From assembly GCA_051530055.1 (NCBI GenBank), contig CM121341.1:9672001-9736000 (forward strand): a DNA stretch of 64,000 bases. Reading direction: 5' to 3'. The position numbers were made by a program, and so were the translations under genes. The notes below the pieces were generated by a model, which saw only the letters and a program-made list of their open reading frames with translations, did not search any database and was not told the origin of the DNA. Numbering within the stretch: the stretch's first letter is position 1; each line of letters starts with the position of its first letter. The stretch comes from Neoechinorhynchus agilis (taxonomy: Eukaryota > Acanthocephala). This document shows positions 23,181 through 34,303 of the stretch, in pieces.

Positions 23181-23430
23181 CAAATAAAAGGAAAAATCGT
23201 CTGAGTTGAAGAAAAAGTTGGATATACGTCCTTAGTAAACTTATTGATGGACACACTATCCAAAATCACGATTTCTTTGAGTGATATTGCGTTAGTTTTA
23301 AATATTAATGGGCCATGCTTTTTTCTTAGCTGCGATTCCATTTGGACGACAAGATCAAAGTACAAAGGTAACCGGTTTTTTAAAATGGCCCCATCAATAT
23401 AGGAGTGAATGCAATTGGCTAGATTATGAA
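23180..23430 (-). mobile_element. Fragment of the zinc-knuckle LINE family, endonuclease end
   Basis: The minus-strand frame reads H-S-Y-I-D-G-A-I-L-K-N then I-F-K-T-N-A-I-S-L-K-E. The LINE at 27.6-31.9 kb has H-T-F-L-D-G-A-I-I-K-K and L-F-K-S-N-G-I-S-L-K-D at the corresponding place. It is a third representative of this family in the window, cut at both ends. Confidence 0.6.
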
Positions 23431-23998
23431 AAGAATGAAAATGAAACAGGATAAAAATACAATTTCTAAAAAATGGCCTTACGAAGAACGGTAGTTTGAA
23501 TTGAAGTCACTGGCAATTTAATCTCCAGTTTAAGATCAAAAGATTTATGGTTTTCATTTTTAGATATTGCGTGGATAGATATACATATTAATGGGAGTTA
23601 AATGGATTGTTAAACGGTAATATTTGGATGCTATGAAAGTTTTAATGTGTTAAATCATCCATGAACGAGTTTATGGACGAATCATAAATGGAAAAAATGC
23701 CATGTTGTGCTCAAATCGCATTTTTTTTAATTCTTAGTGTTTTTTTGCAATGCCTTTACTCGTTGCCACAAAAATCTTTACTTCTAAAAATAAATTGCAA
23801 AATAATCCCAAATCGTAGAACATAAACACTAGAAATTCCTTACCTAGAAAATTTCTCCAATCAAACCGTAAATTTCAAAATGTGCCCCTTTGCAACCTTC
23901 ATCGAACGTCAGTGTTTTGTAAACGTTTAAAGCAAGACTCACATTTACACTACGAGTATACACTCACATCTTAGTCCTCTTCTCAACTAAGCGCAACA
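23430..23998. other. AT-rich upstream region of the MFSD5-like gene
   Basis: No coding signal. It should contain the promoter and 5' leader of the transporter gene starting at 23999; no TATA box or initiator stands out. Confidence 0.4.
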
Positions 23999-24640
23999 AT
24001 GACTTTTGATGCTACTTTGATAGTTTCTCATGTACTCTTTTTTGAGTTCATAGTACTATCTGCTATTTTGATTCATGCTAAACTTTTTCAGTCATTTAAA
24101 CTGTCATTGAAAGAAACTCCTACTTATGAACTCAAATACTATCTGGTATTTTGTTTAGCATCATTAGCAGACTGGTTACCCGGTTCGTATCTTTATGTTG
24201 TCCTTTCAAAACTACACGGATTCAAACCACTTTATGTAAGGAAACTGTTCGCTGTGGGATTCTTAGCAAGTTTAATTGCAGGCTTGTTTTTGGGATATGT
24301 TGCGGATAAATTTGGACGCAAAAAATCATGTCTTCTCTATGCTCTCCTTTATTCAATTTATGGCATTATTATCAGGTTCAGAAGCTTAAGTGCTCTGGCA
24401 CGAGTTTTAAGTGGAATGGCTGGATCTCTACTATACACCGTCTTTGAATCATGGTTGGTTGATGAACATGAGGCGAATTGTATGCCAATCGAAACGCTAG
24501 ATAAGATTTTCTCTAAAGCGTATTTTATACAGAGCGTAATGGGCATTTTGTCTGCTTTATGCAATCATTTGGTGGTCGACCGCGAATTCGATAAACGATC
24601 GGGAGAGTCGCGATACTTGAGACCGTTTTCGGCATCAGTA
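23999..24640 (+). CDS. MFSD5: MFSD5-like transporter, exon 1
   Basis: The frame opens at ATG 23999 with a hydrophobic N-terminal helix. It continues with Y-L-V-F-C-L-A-S-L-A-D-W-L (MFSD5: Y-F-L-A-L-A-A-D-W-L), a helix, then Y-V-A-D-K-F-G-R-K-K-S-C, matching the major-facilitator loop 2-3 signature (D-x-x-G-R-K), followed by A-R-V-L-S-G-M-A-G-S-L-L-Y-T-V-F-E-S-W and D-E-H. These correspond to the first half of MFSD5, a molybdate-anion transporter-like membrane protein of about 450 residues. The frame stays open to 24820 but homology ends near R-Y-L-R-P-F, where a GTAGAT donor (24638) is possible. The exon 1 to exon 2 join could not be resolved in phase by eye. Identity comes from the remembered family sequence, not from a search. 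Confidence 0.7.
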
Positions 24641-25174
24641 GATATATTCAAATCACAAGAATTATTTTGTATTACTGTTTTTTTTATCTCAATTGTTTCC
24701 AATCGCTGTCTTAACCCAAACGAGAATAGAAAACAATTAGACCCTCTAATCTTTTTTTCGATCTTCTCTAACAAAAGGGCCGATTTCCCATATAAAACGC
24801 TTCGGCCTTTCTTAAAATAGACAATGAACTCCAAAAGTAACCTTCTAAAGACATTTCGACAGGAAAAATCCTCGCTAAACGAGTAATGAAATTGTTCCCT
24901 ATTTCGCTTTTCAAAGTGATTTATCTTAAAAACGTACTTTTGAACAGTGAAATTGTGGTGGCACGTAATTTTTACTTCGACATATAATCAATTCTGGTTT
25001 TTTTTCAAAAAAATCCAGACAGTATCAATAAAATAAATTTACTTTAAAAACTAAACTGTTATTAAAAAATTATTTCGGTTCACTTTTAATACTTAACAAA
25101 AATAGGATGCATTTATATGTCGGAAACAATCGCTGTATCAAATAGACAAAATTTTCTTTTTGAAACATATTTAT

Positions 25175-25588
25175 TGATGCAATACTCTAACCACGATAGT
25201 CTCCATTATTCTCTTCATCGTTATACTGAAACTCATGAACGAGAACTATGGAACTTCCATTGGACCAAAGAATGAGGACACGAATCGGGGAATAGTAAAC
25301 ACAATAATAATTGGGATTGTTCAAGCAACTTACGAGACCGGAATGATGATATTTATAATTCATTGGACACCTATCATTGCTCAAGGATTTGATTTGTCCT
25401 ACGCTGATTCTAATCACAATCAAATTCCCTATGGACTAATATTCGCTGCTTTTACAACTAGCATAATGATTGGTTCGTTGATTGTCAATAGTGCAAGGAC
25501 AACTGCTTTAAACATGGCATCATTCATTCTTTTATTTTGCACTTTGTCAGCCCTGATTCTATTGCATTGTTTCTGGAAATCGATTTAA
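25175..25588 (+). CDS. MFSD5: MFSD5-like transporter, exon 2
   Basis: The open frame reads T-I-V-S-I-I-L-F-I-V-I-L-K-L-M-N-E-N-Y-G, matching the MFSD5 helix that ends in N-W-G-E-N-Y. Next comes G-I-V-Q-A-T-Y-E-T-G-M-M-I-F-I-I-H-W-T-P, matching MFSD5 G-T-I-Q-A-L-F-E-S..F-L-W-T-P, and then G-L-I-F-A-A-F-T-T-S-I-M-I-G-S. A CTAAC branch-like word and GATAG acceptor occur at 25185-25199. The frame ends with a stop at 25586, so the true exon must end slightly before; no strong donor was seen. The same reading direction and order relative to exon 1 support a single gene. Confidence 0.65.
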
Positions 25589-25769
25589 ATAGCGTTTCAA
25601 CTACTTGATCTTACTTTTTTTCTTAGTAAATACTCGGATAGCCGTTAAAAAAACTAAAATGAATATTTTAAGGCTTGTGCATATCGAAATACGGAAAAAG
25701 CAGTCCATTTTTTGAGAAAAAATCTCTTAAAGTACTTGCAACTAATGACCACTACTTTTACTTGTTATT

Positions 25770-25855
25770 TAGGTCGCTTTTCAACACTCGAGAGGGATCA
25801 TTAAAGAAGAATGCATATTTCGACTGATTGAATTAGTTATTATCAATTTAATCTA
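25770..25855. repeat. One-arm relic of a fold-back repeat
   Basis: The run ggtcgctt..gagagggatcatta..tatttcgactgattgaat matches an arm of the inverted repeat at 51940-52055, so both belong to one short dispersed family. Confidence 0.6.
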
Positions 25856-25869
25856 AAAAAATTCACAGG

Positions 25870-26480
25870 CGTCTGTCACAAACACACGGCATTATTGTTC
25901 GTCTTTATTCGGGAACCTTAGATCGTCAACGCTGTAGGCTGCCTCGCTGATTGCATTTAGGCCAACTACAGGTAATTGGAGGGAAACTTATGCTTTGCCC
26001 TATTCCATCGTGTTGGTCATTTAAATACCAACTGTTTTATAAGTCGATGGAATCTTCTAAATTCGCTGAAGTCGTATGGAACCTTGGAAAGTGTTCTTGT
26101 GTTTACGGTGACTGGTTTTTTGAACAGCTCATTGTTCCACCTACGTTGGCTATTTCGCAGTCGTTGCAGGGAATGCGGTATACTAGATCCGAGCTTGTAT
26201 TTTTCTGAGGTTTTCTGTCTTGGTTCTCTTGTGATATAGGCGAACCGGGCATATTTAATTTCCAAGTGTCCAACGTAAATGATTAGAGCAAAAATCATCA
26301 ACGAATTCAGATCGAATGAATGCCACTGTTGAGTTTATATCGATTGGGTAGGTCTGTCGTATCGCTCAATCCGGATAGTGCCATTATCGATCTCACGGTT
26401 TCTCTCATGATCAATATTGCAAACTTTGATAACTCTCCGGAATAAAGACTAGACTGCTTATTTTATCCATTATTGATGAA
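25870..26480 (-). mobile_element. Penelope-like element, GIY-YIG end fragment
   Basis: Minus-strand frames contain V-Y-R-I-P-C-N-D-C-E-I-A-N-V-G near 26170-26130 and, upstream, a stretch matching the Penelope piece at 60.6-60.85 kb (R-E-I-D-N-G-T-I-R near 26390). Downstream text contains a D-S-I-D-L box. The pattern V-Y-R-I-P-C-N-D-C..Y-V-G-E-T is the GIY-YIG endonuclease start of Penelope-like proteins; here the G-E-T is changed to G-G-T. Decayed, with frame changes. It lies in an intron of the MFSD5-like gene, antisense to it. Confidence 0.7.
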
Positions 26481-26552
26481 TTTAGTTTAGAACGATCAGT
26501 CGCTTAAAGCAAAATTTTTGATTTTCTCAAAAATATTATTAAATTTTTATGA

Positions 26553-26745
26553 AGATTGGCCGAGAGGAAACTCACTGATGAGTCCCGCCTCCTGGAGGTA
26601 TCTAAGGATCCGGAGGAATGTACAAACTCGTACCGGATGGTTCAGTGCATTGAGTAGTTGAATTACTACTCTGAACCAGACCGGTGGGCTGTGTGCCCTA
26701 AAATTAACAGCCATGTTATAAAAAGGCCACACATTGATAATAATT
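26553..26745 (+). repeat. Short dispersed repeat with ACTCACTGATGAG core
   Basis: The segment shares aactcactgatgag, a cct..ggaggtat run, then cggtgggctgtg and aattaa..agcc with three copies at 45.0-45.45 kb. It is non-coding, 150-190 bp long, and resembles a SINE or MITE. No pol III boxes were identified. Confidence 0.6.
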
Positions 26746-27077
26746 AAATTCAATAATTTTTCAATTGTTTTAATTCCAAATACCGGCATGGCCATATAAT
26801 AAGTATTTTGTTCGTTTACTTATTGACTACGTTTAAAACATGCGGAGAATTTCGTATACCTCAAGATTGCAACGGATTTGTATCATAATTTTTACGGTAG
26901 TATTAAGCATTCTTTTCAATTGATAACTAAAGAAATTTTAAAGCCTTTGTCTTCGAATTTTTAAATAGGATTTAAAGCTGTAGAGCACAACTAAAATTTG
27001 TCAGAATTTCTCGCAAACAACGATTTCTAATTAAAACGCGAATCCAGAAACCATAGCTTTAATCGGGATTTCAACAG

Positions 27078-27433
27078 AAAAATGCAATTATATCTCAAGT
27101 CTCATTGGCTGCTGCATCTACGAACTTTGCATTGGAGCAACGCTTCCAATGCTCGCAAGACTTCGAAGCGAATTCATTTCGAGCAAGCGAAGAACTACAA
27201 TAATGAATGTCATACGAATCCCAATCAATTCGATTGTTATAATTACACTTTTTTCGAATTTATCGCTTAAACAAACAATTATTGTCGGATACATTTCGCT
27301 CAGTTTTGCTGCTGCGAGTGCGTTTGTGTTGGTTTTACGTCTTTGCCTAAAATCGAATTCAGTGTCTTATCCATGTTTTTATAAGAAAAATATTATACCA
27401 AAAAATTTAAGTGCAATTTTGTGCAAAGAATAA
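27078..27433 (+). CDS. MFSD5: MFSD5-like transporter, last exon
   Basis: A good acceptor (TTTCAACAG, ending 27077) is followed by a frame reading S-S-L-I-G-C-C-I-Y-E-L-C-I-G-A-T-L-P-M-L-A-R-L-R-S. MFSD5 has L-L-I-E-L-A-C-G-L-Y-F-P-S-M-S-F-L-R-R-K here. It continues with R-I-P-I-N-S-I-V-I (MFSD5: F-R-V-P-L-H-S-L) and two more hydrophobic helices, then a basic tail and a stop at 27431. The intron before it (about 25.58-27.08 kb) holds a Penelope fragment and a short dispersed repeat. The tail is shorter than in vertebrate MFSD5. Confidence 0.65.
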
Positions 27434-27632
27434 ACTGTCTTTTAACTGTTCAGCTTGCTTTTATCGAGAACTATGACTTCTGAAAAGCTAACGACGCAAT
27501 TTACGTTTAAGTAAATTCATAAAAACCTTCGTTAACGGCTAATTGCACTCATCAAGTATTCCGAAATCAACCATAACAATTTATTTGAATATGAAGAATG
27601 TTTTTCCCTGATGCCGTAATTCCGAAATCGTA

Positions 27633-27658
27633 AAATTATTATTATTATTATTATTTCA
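27633..27658. repeat. (ATT)n microsatellite tail of LINE
   Basis: A run of about seven att units lies exactly at the 3' end of the minus-strand LINE and reads as (TAA)n in the LINE's sense. Confidence 0.85.
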
Positions 27659-27802
27659 CGCCTCATACAACATACACACAATCAATCTCTTAATTCCTCT
27701 TTCTTGCTTGATCTAATATGTCTCGGGCCCAAGATGGCTGTGAGTTGTGGGACGATCTCTTAAATCCCCTCACAGCAGCCTCGAAAACCCTTCTTTTAAT
27801 TC

Positions 27803-30423
27803 TTAAGTAATAATAATCCTTTTCTTGTCCTGATCCTGTAAAAAAGAGAATAACATGAGATAATCACTTACCTCATTCCTGTTAAGTATATTAGTTTGAT
27901 TAATGGGTAAAAAACTAGATGGTTTATTGAAAAAGATTCTAAGAATTGAGGAGTTGTAATTAAAATATTTACAGCTAGAATAACAATAAGAATAAAACCA
28001 AATTTTAGACAAAAAAATTCTTGTTAAAAAGGAGAAAAGGGGTTCCGTATCAATATTATTTTTAATAAGAATACTGCTAAGCTTATTCAGCATAGTAAGA
28101 TAAAATGATAGTCTGTTTTCTGGGGGCCGGCCTCGTGCGAAAAAGCATATTGAACCCCCTAGAAATATTTTTAACACTTTAGAAATAAAAGGTGGGGAAA
28201 TTGATAACCTTTTGGCTCTTTTGATAAAAATATCTGTTTTTGTCAGAAGACTTTTAAAGGAAGAGTTTATAAAAATTCTATGATTTTTACAGGGGAAATC
28301 AACACCTAAAATCTTGGAATGCGATCTAAAATTGATATTAGGGAAATTGAAATTAGAAGATAATTCATTAATTAGAAGCTTCCTCGAAGCCAAAGTTTTA
28401 GTCAGTGGAATAAAGAAAGTTTTGTTATTGTTTGTAACTAAATTGGCTTTCCTAAGTTCCGACGACAAAGAATGCATAAAATTGGCTATATTATTCGTTA
28501 GAATAGAAGATGTTCTAGCTTTACAAAATAAGAATATATCATCCGCATAAACTAAAGGAAATATGGAAGATGATTTCTTTAAATTTTTGAAAATATATAT
28601 AAGGGCAATTAAAAATAAGGTGGGCGAAAGTGGAGATCCTTGAGGAACACCATATCTAGAGAAATTTAGTGTGAGAAGGGTCCACCTCATAGTAAAAGGA
28701 CTTGGATTCCATAAGATAGTTGGTTTTGTAGATAAGATTAAGAGGAACTTTAAGATTAACTAAAGCCTCATAAAGAAAGCCACGATCCAAGGCATCAAAA
28801 GCCTTATTAATATCCAGCTGAATGAGAAGTTTTTGTACATTAATAGCTTCATTCATAGAATTAAGAGAGGATAAAAGCGATGTGACACCTTTACCTCTAA
28901 TGAAGCCATGGAAAAAGTCGGGGATTAGCTTTCTACATAGTAAAAAGTCATACAGTTTCCCGTTCACCGCTCTTTCTAAGCCAGAGACGATTGGGTTCTG
29001 TATGGAAATTACTCTGATGTGGGATGTGTTAAATATACGTCCTTTCGTTTTGGGAATAAAAATTTTCTTAACAATATTTATGTTAAGTAGATCATTAAAA
29101 TAAATTTTCGATAAACGAAATCTACTAAAAAAGATAGATTTTGCCTTATCAGAAATAGAACTAAAAATTATGGGTGAAGTGCCATTTATATTATACGCTT
29201 TAGAGGGGTTAGATTTACAGGCCTTCAGAAAAACTTCAACTTCAAAATTCCACGAAAAGGACTTTTTATTAAAGATGGGAAGTGGAGAAGAACATGCACT
29301 AAAAGTATGCGCCATCAAAATAGACTCAATTACTGCAGGATAAGATATAGACCCTATCCAGTTAGATGCTTTTGCCTTCCAACAGACCGGTCTTCTTTTC
29401 AAAATACAGGACCAAAAGTCCTTACCAAAGGACTTAAGAGATATCAGCTTCTTTTTGTCCAACGAAACTTGATGATAAAACTTAGCTGTGTAAAATTTTT
29501 TCATAAGTTTTTAAGGGGAGCGTTACCATACAAGTCAGCTATAACAGCATTTTTATAAAATATGTTGGCTTCATGACAAACAGGAGGTCGCTTGATCACA
29601 GACTTAGTAATTAAATTTTTATGTACAGAGGATAAAATGGCATTGTTAAAGTCAGATAAGGAGGATGAAATGGAAGAGTTCATAAAAGAAAGGAGATTAT
29701 TATTAAATTTTGAAAAGCTTTTAGGATTAAAAACGAAAGTGTCCTTAAGAGAGATGCCATTAGATTTAAAAAGGATAATCTCTGTGACTGAAGTTGGGAA
29801 GCAGGATAAAATAAAATAGGAATTGACTTTTTAATAATTGCACCATCCAAGAAGGTATGTCTATTAGATTTAACATTATGAAAAGAAGGAAATTTGGGGA
29901 GCAAAAAATTGTTAAACTTAAAAAAGGGCCTAAAAGCATTTAAAAAATTACTATTGAAGTCGCCTACGATAAAGTCAGGATTCCAGTAACGGAGGATATG
30001 CATAAAAGATTTAGTAAATATACCCACGTGTCTGGGTTGAATATACAAGTTGCAAAGGATAAGAGTAGGAGAGAAAAGGGATGAGGTTCCATATAAGGGA
30101 TTATTAAAAGAAATAATTTGCATTGCAAAAGAAATATTTTTAGTTTGAAATAAAATTTTAGAAGAGTGAGATTTAAGAATAAATGTTTGAAGTCCTCCAG
30201 AAAATCCAATGTGCTGATTGGTTGATGTGGAGCGAGGGAGAAGAACATGAGAATCATAATTATCGAAGAGAAGCATTTTAGAAAAGCCGGTTTCTTGAAA
30301 ACACAGCATGTTAACATAGTTATCAACTACACAAGGAGTAAGAAAATTAGGAAGACTAGAAGCCCTAGAGGCATTATATGTGATGAAAGAGAAAGGACAT
30401 TCCTTATAATTGGAACAATTCAT
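27803..30423 (-). CDS. LINE ORF2: endonuclease and reverse transcriptase (broken)
   Basis: It starts at an ATG on the minus strand (30423). The endonuclease shows L-C-F-Q-E-T-G (catalytic Glu), F-I-V-G-D-F-N-S-N (catalytic Asp/Asn) and H-T-F-L-D-G. Between about 29.8 and 29.5 kb the frame changes. The reverse transcriptase then reads R-V-I-S-I-Q-N-P-I-V-S, F-H-G-F-I-R-G-K-G, L-I-Q-L-D-I-N-K-A-F-D (motif A), G-V-P-Q-G-S-P-L-S-P (motif B) and L-V-Y-A-D-D-I-F (motif C). The frame changes again near 28670. The end carries F-F-A-R-G-R-P-P, also present in the 56-kb copy. No RNase H or CCHC end was seen. Confidence 0.85.
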
Positions 30424-30829
30424 TAAATGAATTTAGGACGTTTGGAATCTATAGATTCCAAGTTACGCAAAGATGGGGAAATATCTCTTTTATAATTTTC
30501 ACAATCGATCCAGTTATTAAAGTTAAATAATCTAGAAAAATTGTCGGAGGTAGAGTCTGGTGTAGAAAGATTTTCCAGTTTGTGAAGGATCAAAGTAAGG
30601 AAGTACTTAAGTAATGAAATTTCTTTATCGGGATAAAGTTGAGAAGTATTAATGGAAGATTTTAAACTATCAAGAAAGGATTTTTCCGGAGGTTTGGGGG
30701 GAAGTTTAGGCTTGTGACCATCAGGGGAAGGTTGAGTCTTCGACTCCTTAGAGGAAAAACCGTCCGAAGAGAAAGGATTATGTTGTGGATAGAATTCTCT
30801 ATAACTAGAATTATGGAATACTCGCTGCT

Positions 30830-31800
30830 GCGATGGTATGGAATCGGGAATACTCGCTGCTGCGATGGTATGGAATCGTCAAAATATTTTTGCGCGAATT
30901 TGCAAGAACTTGCAAAGGCCGGATGATTCTTGCCACAGTTTGCACAGGTAGCAGCATCAGAATTGGAGCAAGATGATTTGTGATGAGGACCTGCACAAAA
31001 GATGCATCTGGAGGGGAAGACAGTCAGATTCGTGGTGCCCCCATCTCGAACACCTCTGACATATCGTCAAATTATAATCATAGATAGAGTCCCTGTATCG
31101 GTCAAAAGTGACCCAGTATGAGAAAAACCCCTGCCGGAGTTAGCTAGACTCTCGGCGACATTGATAGTAGCTGAACATAGGATGGCGTAGGCTGAACTAG
31201 CGTTGGGTCTAAACAGATATTTGACCAGTTTTATACCTAACTCATCCTCAATTTTGCGAAAATCAGTAGTATCCGAGTCTTGAGGAGGATTCCTCATTAG
31301 AAAGGTGACTCTACGAGATAGGTCAACAGATTGGATGCTTAACTCCCCTAGCATCTTAGAAAAGAGGTCTTTACCGGCCGCATCGAAAAAAATAAACAGG
31401 ATGTGGAATTTGGCCACCGAGAACCTCTTTATCAAAAAATTCATATATTTCTCACGACCATTCGGCAGTAAATACTTCTCGAAGAAATAACGCGAGAAAT
31501 AGGAGGGGGAGTTAGTGCCCATGGCTACTTTGGGAATTTTGATAACGAAATCCTCTTTCCTAACAGGACGCTTAAACCTTGATGCGTCGATCGAATGTTC
31601 CATCTGATCCCCTATGGAAACTTGTGCACAATCATTCAAAACTTCACAATCACTCGGGGGGAGGGGGATAGTAGGAACAAACCTTAATCTAGACATGTCG
31701 GAAATTGGGTTTACCTGATTGCTGATATTCGAAGCGCAATTTTGCATCACGAAACAGCGCTTTTGTACGTTTGTGAAAAAAACACAATTTTTGAAATCGT
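30830..31800 (-). CDS. LINE ORF1 with zinc knuckles (broken)
   Basis: The minus-strand frame from about 31800 carries a conserved body (F-H-I-L-F-I-F-F-D-A-A-G-K-D-L near 31390; R-R-V-T-F-L-M-R-N-P-P near 31300) that parallels the intact ORF1 at 59.0-60.4 kb (V-V-L-I-F-F-F-G-M-E-G; R-S-T-L-L-M-L-N-P-P). Beyond about 31070 other frames hold the knuckles C-I-F-C..H-H-K-S-S-C and C-A-N-C-G-K-N-H..C, that is C-x2-C-x4-H-x4-C and C-x2-C-x4-H-x6-C. ORF1 proteins of this layout bind the LINE RNA. The reading frame is broken before the knuckles. Confidence 0.75.
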
Positions 31801-31977
31801 AAAAATAAGTGGAAATCGCATTCACAACGAATAATCGATTTTTAAAATTGCACTTAGAATAATTATTTTTTTTAATTTTTCGCATTTACTAGGCAACGCA
31901 ACAACGTCCGCCGCAACAACGTCCGCCGCCGCCGCCGGCGAGGAGAAACCCATGTGCCCTTCGAAAACATTCCCGCA

Positions 31978-33987
31978 ATGGTAAACAGAGGAACACCGGA
32001 AAGATTGCATTCCGATAGTTCAAACCTCAGTGCGAGTGCCGAGGGAGGCAGTTTGCATGCCGCAACAACGTCCGCCGCGGCGGCTGTTTCGCTTGCTGGC
32101 GATGGGGTACCCAGTCTCCAATGCAAATCCGTTAAATGCAGTGTTTGTCTTCGTGTCTTCAAACCGACTCTCAGTGGTCTCGTCCGCTCCCACGGTCAAC
32201 ATGGTTCGCATTGCCCTGGATCCAGAAAACCTCCAACTCAGCCTGCTTCTCCGTCTTCATCCAATCCATGCGATTTAACCGAACTCACAACTGTGGTCAC
32301 AGACACGAATGCCCCACCGCCAGCACTGATCGAGATGCTGTCACACTGTACCCGAATGATTAGACGAATCCCGCGAAGCGCCCGGTCCTCCGCAGCCTCG
32401 AAATTAGCATGCCTGATCGAGTGCATCATACGTGATCCAACCGTACCATCTGACTGGTTCAACCTCCTCGCGTTTCCCAAAGCCGTCTTACGTTTTCCCA
32501 CACAAACTGCTGAAGCCAACGAGAATCAATCGCTCAGTCAAAAGATTCGCAACAGGTCCGACGCTTTCGAGTCCTTTGAACAAGTCGAGCATCTTGGATG
32601 GCAGAGCCATCGCCGTAATTTTCCTCATGACCCGGACTCTCAACTACGTGCGAAATGCTCCGAGAAGCTGGAGGACGGCGACCTAAGGGGTGCCGTTCGA
32701 CTTGTAAGCGGAACGGACCGCCTACTCGCGCCGAACAAGGACATCCTCGACTCCTTAAAATTGAAGCATCCTCCACGCAGACGGAGTTGCTTCAAGCCAA
32801 ATTATGATCCGTCGTTCACAGAGCCCGACCGCGACCCCCTCATACCCATTACAGTCTCCACCGTCACTTCCGCTCTGATATCCTTTCCGCCATCGTCAGC
32901 TGGAGGGCATGATGGTTTAAGCCCTCGACACATACGGGATTTGACCTGCTTCTCTTCTGGAGCTCAAGGTACACGATTGCTGAAGGCAATCACCGAGCTC
33001 ACACGCGTAATCGTCCGCGGTTCCGTACCTCCTCCAGTCGCGCGTCTACTCTGCGGTGCCAAGCTGATCGCTTGTACAAAAAAAGGTGGAGGGGTTCGTC
33101 CCATTGCCGTCGGTTGTACCTTCCGTCGACTGGCATCCAAAGTCGCGTGTCAGTTCGCCACCGATCGATTGATCGACCAACTCTTGCCGGTTCAATTAGG
33201 AGTCGGAGTTCCTGCTGGAGCCGAGGCGGCCGTACACTCAGCACGAGCGTATAGTCGAAATGGTATCAATAAGGGAACGGCTATGGTCAAGCTTGACATG
33301 GAGAACGCGTTCAATTCAATATGCCGCACCGCGATGACAGAGGTTGTCCGCCAGCACATACCAGAAATCTACCAATACGTGTCCTTGTGCTACGACCAGT
33401 CCAGCATGCTGCTGTTTGGCGAGTTCCAGGTCGAATCAGCAGAGGGTGTTCAACAGGGTGATCCTCTAGGTCCTCTGCTGTTCGCATTGACGATCAATCA
33501 TCTCGCCCACAGCTCTTCGTCAGATTTGTCGATCTGGTACCTCGACGACTGTTGCATTGGAGGGGAGATCGACCAGCTCATTCGCGACATCAAAAACATC
33601 TCCGAAATGGGTGCCGATATCGGACTATTCCTGAGAACGGACAAATGCGAAATCATTTCGGACGACCAAGAGGATGCATCGAGACTGCTCACCGCACTGC
33701 CCGGAGCAAAGACAACTGCAACCGACTCAGCTGACATTCTCGGGTCTCCAATCGGTAACCTGTCTAACCTGGAAACGTTCCTTTCAAAAGCCATCGATCA
33801 ATTGCGGCTCACTGCCGCCAGGCTCTTGCACATCGCGCGACACGACGCTCTGTTCATATTATCACGATGTCTGTCGCTACCGAAGATTGCGTACCTTCTG
33901 AGGACTTCTCCATGCTTCAGGTCAGTGCTCACAAGGGATTTCGACAACTGCGTTCGATCAACCCTGTCAGAAGTCCTTAACCTATGA
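31978..33987 (+). CDS. R2-group LINE protein, zinc finger and reverse transcriptase part
   Basis: First ATG in frame is at 31978; the frame is already open upstream. Near residue 55 is C-S-V-C-L-R-V-F followed by H-G-Q-H-G-S-H-C. The reverse transcriptase shows G-H-D-G-L-S-P-R-H-I, P-I-A-V-G-C-T-F-R-R-L (about 33100), V-K-L-D-M-E-N-A-F-N (motif A, 33283), G-V-Q-Q-G-D-P-L-G-P-L (motif B, 33448) and W-Y-L-D-D (motif C, 33535). The stop after S-E-V-L-N-L (33985) is shared with copy A. The region just beyond it reads I-L-P-I-R-F-G-G-L in frame after the stop, the usual thumb motif. So the stop interrupts the protein. Confidence 0.85.
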   Translation: MVNRGTPERLHSDSSNLSASAEGGSLHAATTSAAAAVSLAGDGVPSLQCKSVKCSVCLRVFKPTLSGLVRSHGQHGSHCPGSRKPPTQPASPSSSNPCDLTELTTVVTDTNAPPPALIEMLSHCTRMIRRIPRSARSSAASKLACLIECIIRDPTVPSDWFNLLAFPKAVLRFPTQTAEANENQSLSQKIRNRSDAFESFEQVEHLGWQSHRRNFPHDPDSQLRAKCSEKLEDGDLRGAVRLVSGTDRLLAPNKDILDSLKLKHPPRRRSCFKPNYDPSFTEPDRDPLIPITVSTVTSALISFPPSSAGGHDGLSPRHIRDLTCFSSGAQGTRLLKAITELTRVIVRGSVPPPVARLLCGAKLIACTKKGGGVRPIAVGCTFRRLASKVACQFATDRLIDQLLPVQLGVGVPAGAEAAVHSARAYSRNGINKGTAMVKLDMENAFNSICRTAMTEVVRQHIPEIYQYVSLCYDQSSMLLFGEFQVESAEGVQQGDPLGPLLFALTINHLAHSSSSDLSIWYLDDCCIGGEIDQLIRDIKNISEMGADIGLFLRTDKCEIISDDQEDASRLLTALPGAKTTATDSADILGSPIGNLSNLETFLSKAIDQLRLTAARLLHIARHDALFILSRCLSLPKIAYLLRTSPCFRSVLTRDFDNCVRSTLSEVLNL

Positions 33988-34303
33988 CTGTCCGACACAG
34001 CATGGAAACAGGCGATCCTTCCCATTCGATTCGGCGGTCTACCGAAGTAGCAATTCCTGCCTTTTCGTCGTCGATCTCGGTCTCTTCAGACCTGGTGCTA
34101 AGAATCATCCCACCACACATTCGACACGAGTCACATCCACCGCCTGAACTGATCGAAGCGCACGCTCAATGGACGTCAGTGTTCGGGCAAGTCGTTCCAA
34201 CGGAAACAAACTCCCAAAAACGTTGGACTACCTTGCTCCACACTGCGTATTATCAGCACCTTCTTAACTCATGCTCATCTCCCAACGATAGAGCTCGTCT
34301 CTA

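Larger units (their letters stand above)
27620..31885 (-). mobile_element. Zinc-knuckle LINE (APE type), nearly full length
   Basis: The minus-strand order is ORF1 (about 31800-30830), then ORF2 with endonuclease and reverse transcriptase (30423-27803), a 3' untranslated part, and a (TAA)n tail at 27636-27656. Simple-repeat tails are found in several LINE clades. Homology to the second family member at 56.0-60.4 kb is clear in both ORFs at protein level but the two are well diverged. The 5' end lies near 31885, just before R2-group copy B. ORF2 carries some frame breaks, so it is probably inactive. The clade could not be fixed. Confidence 0.85.
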
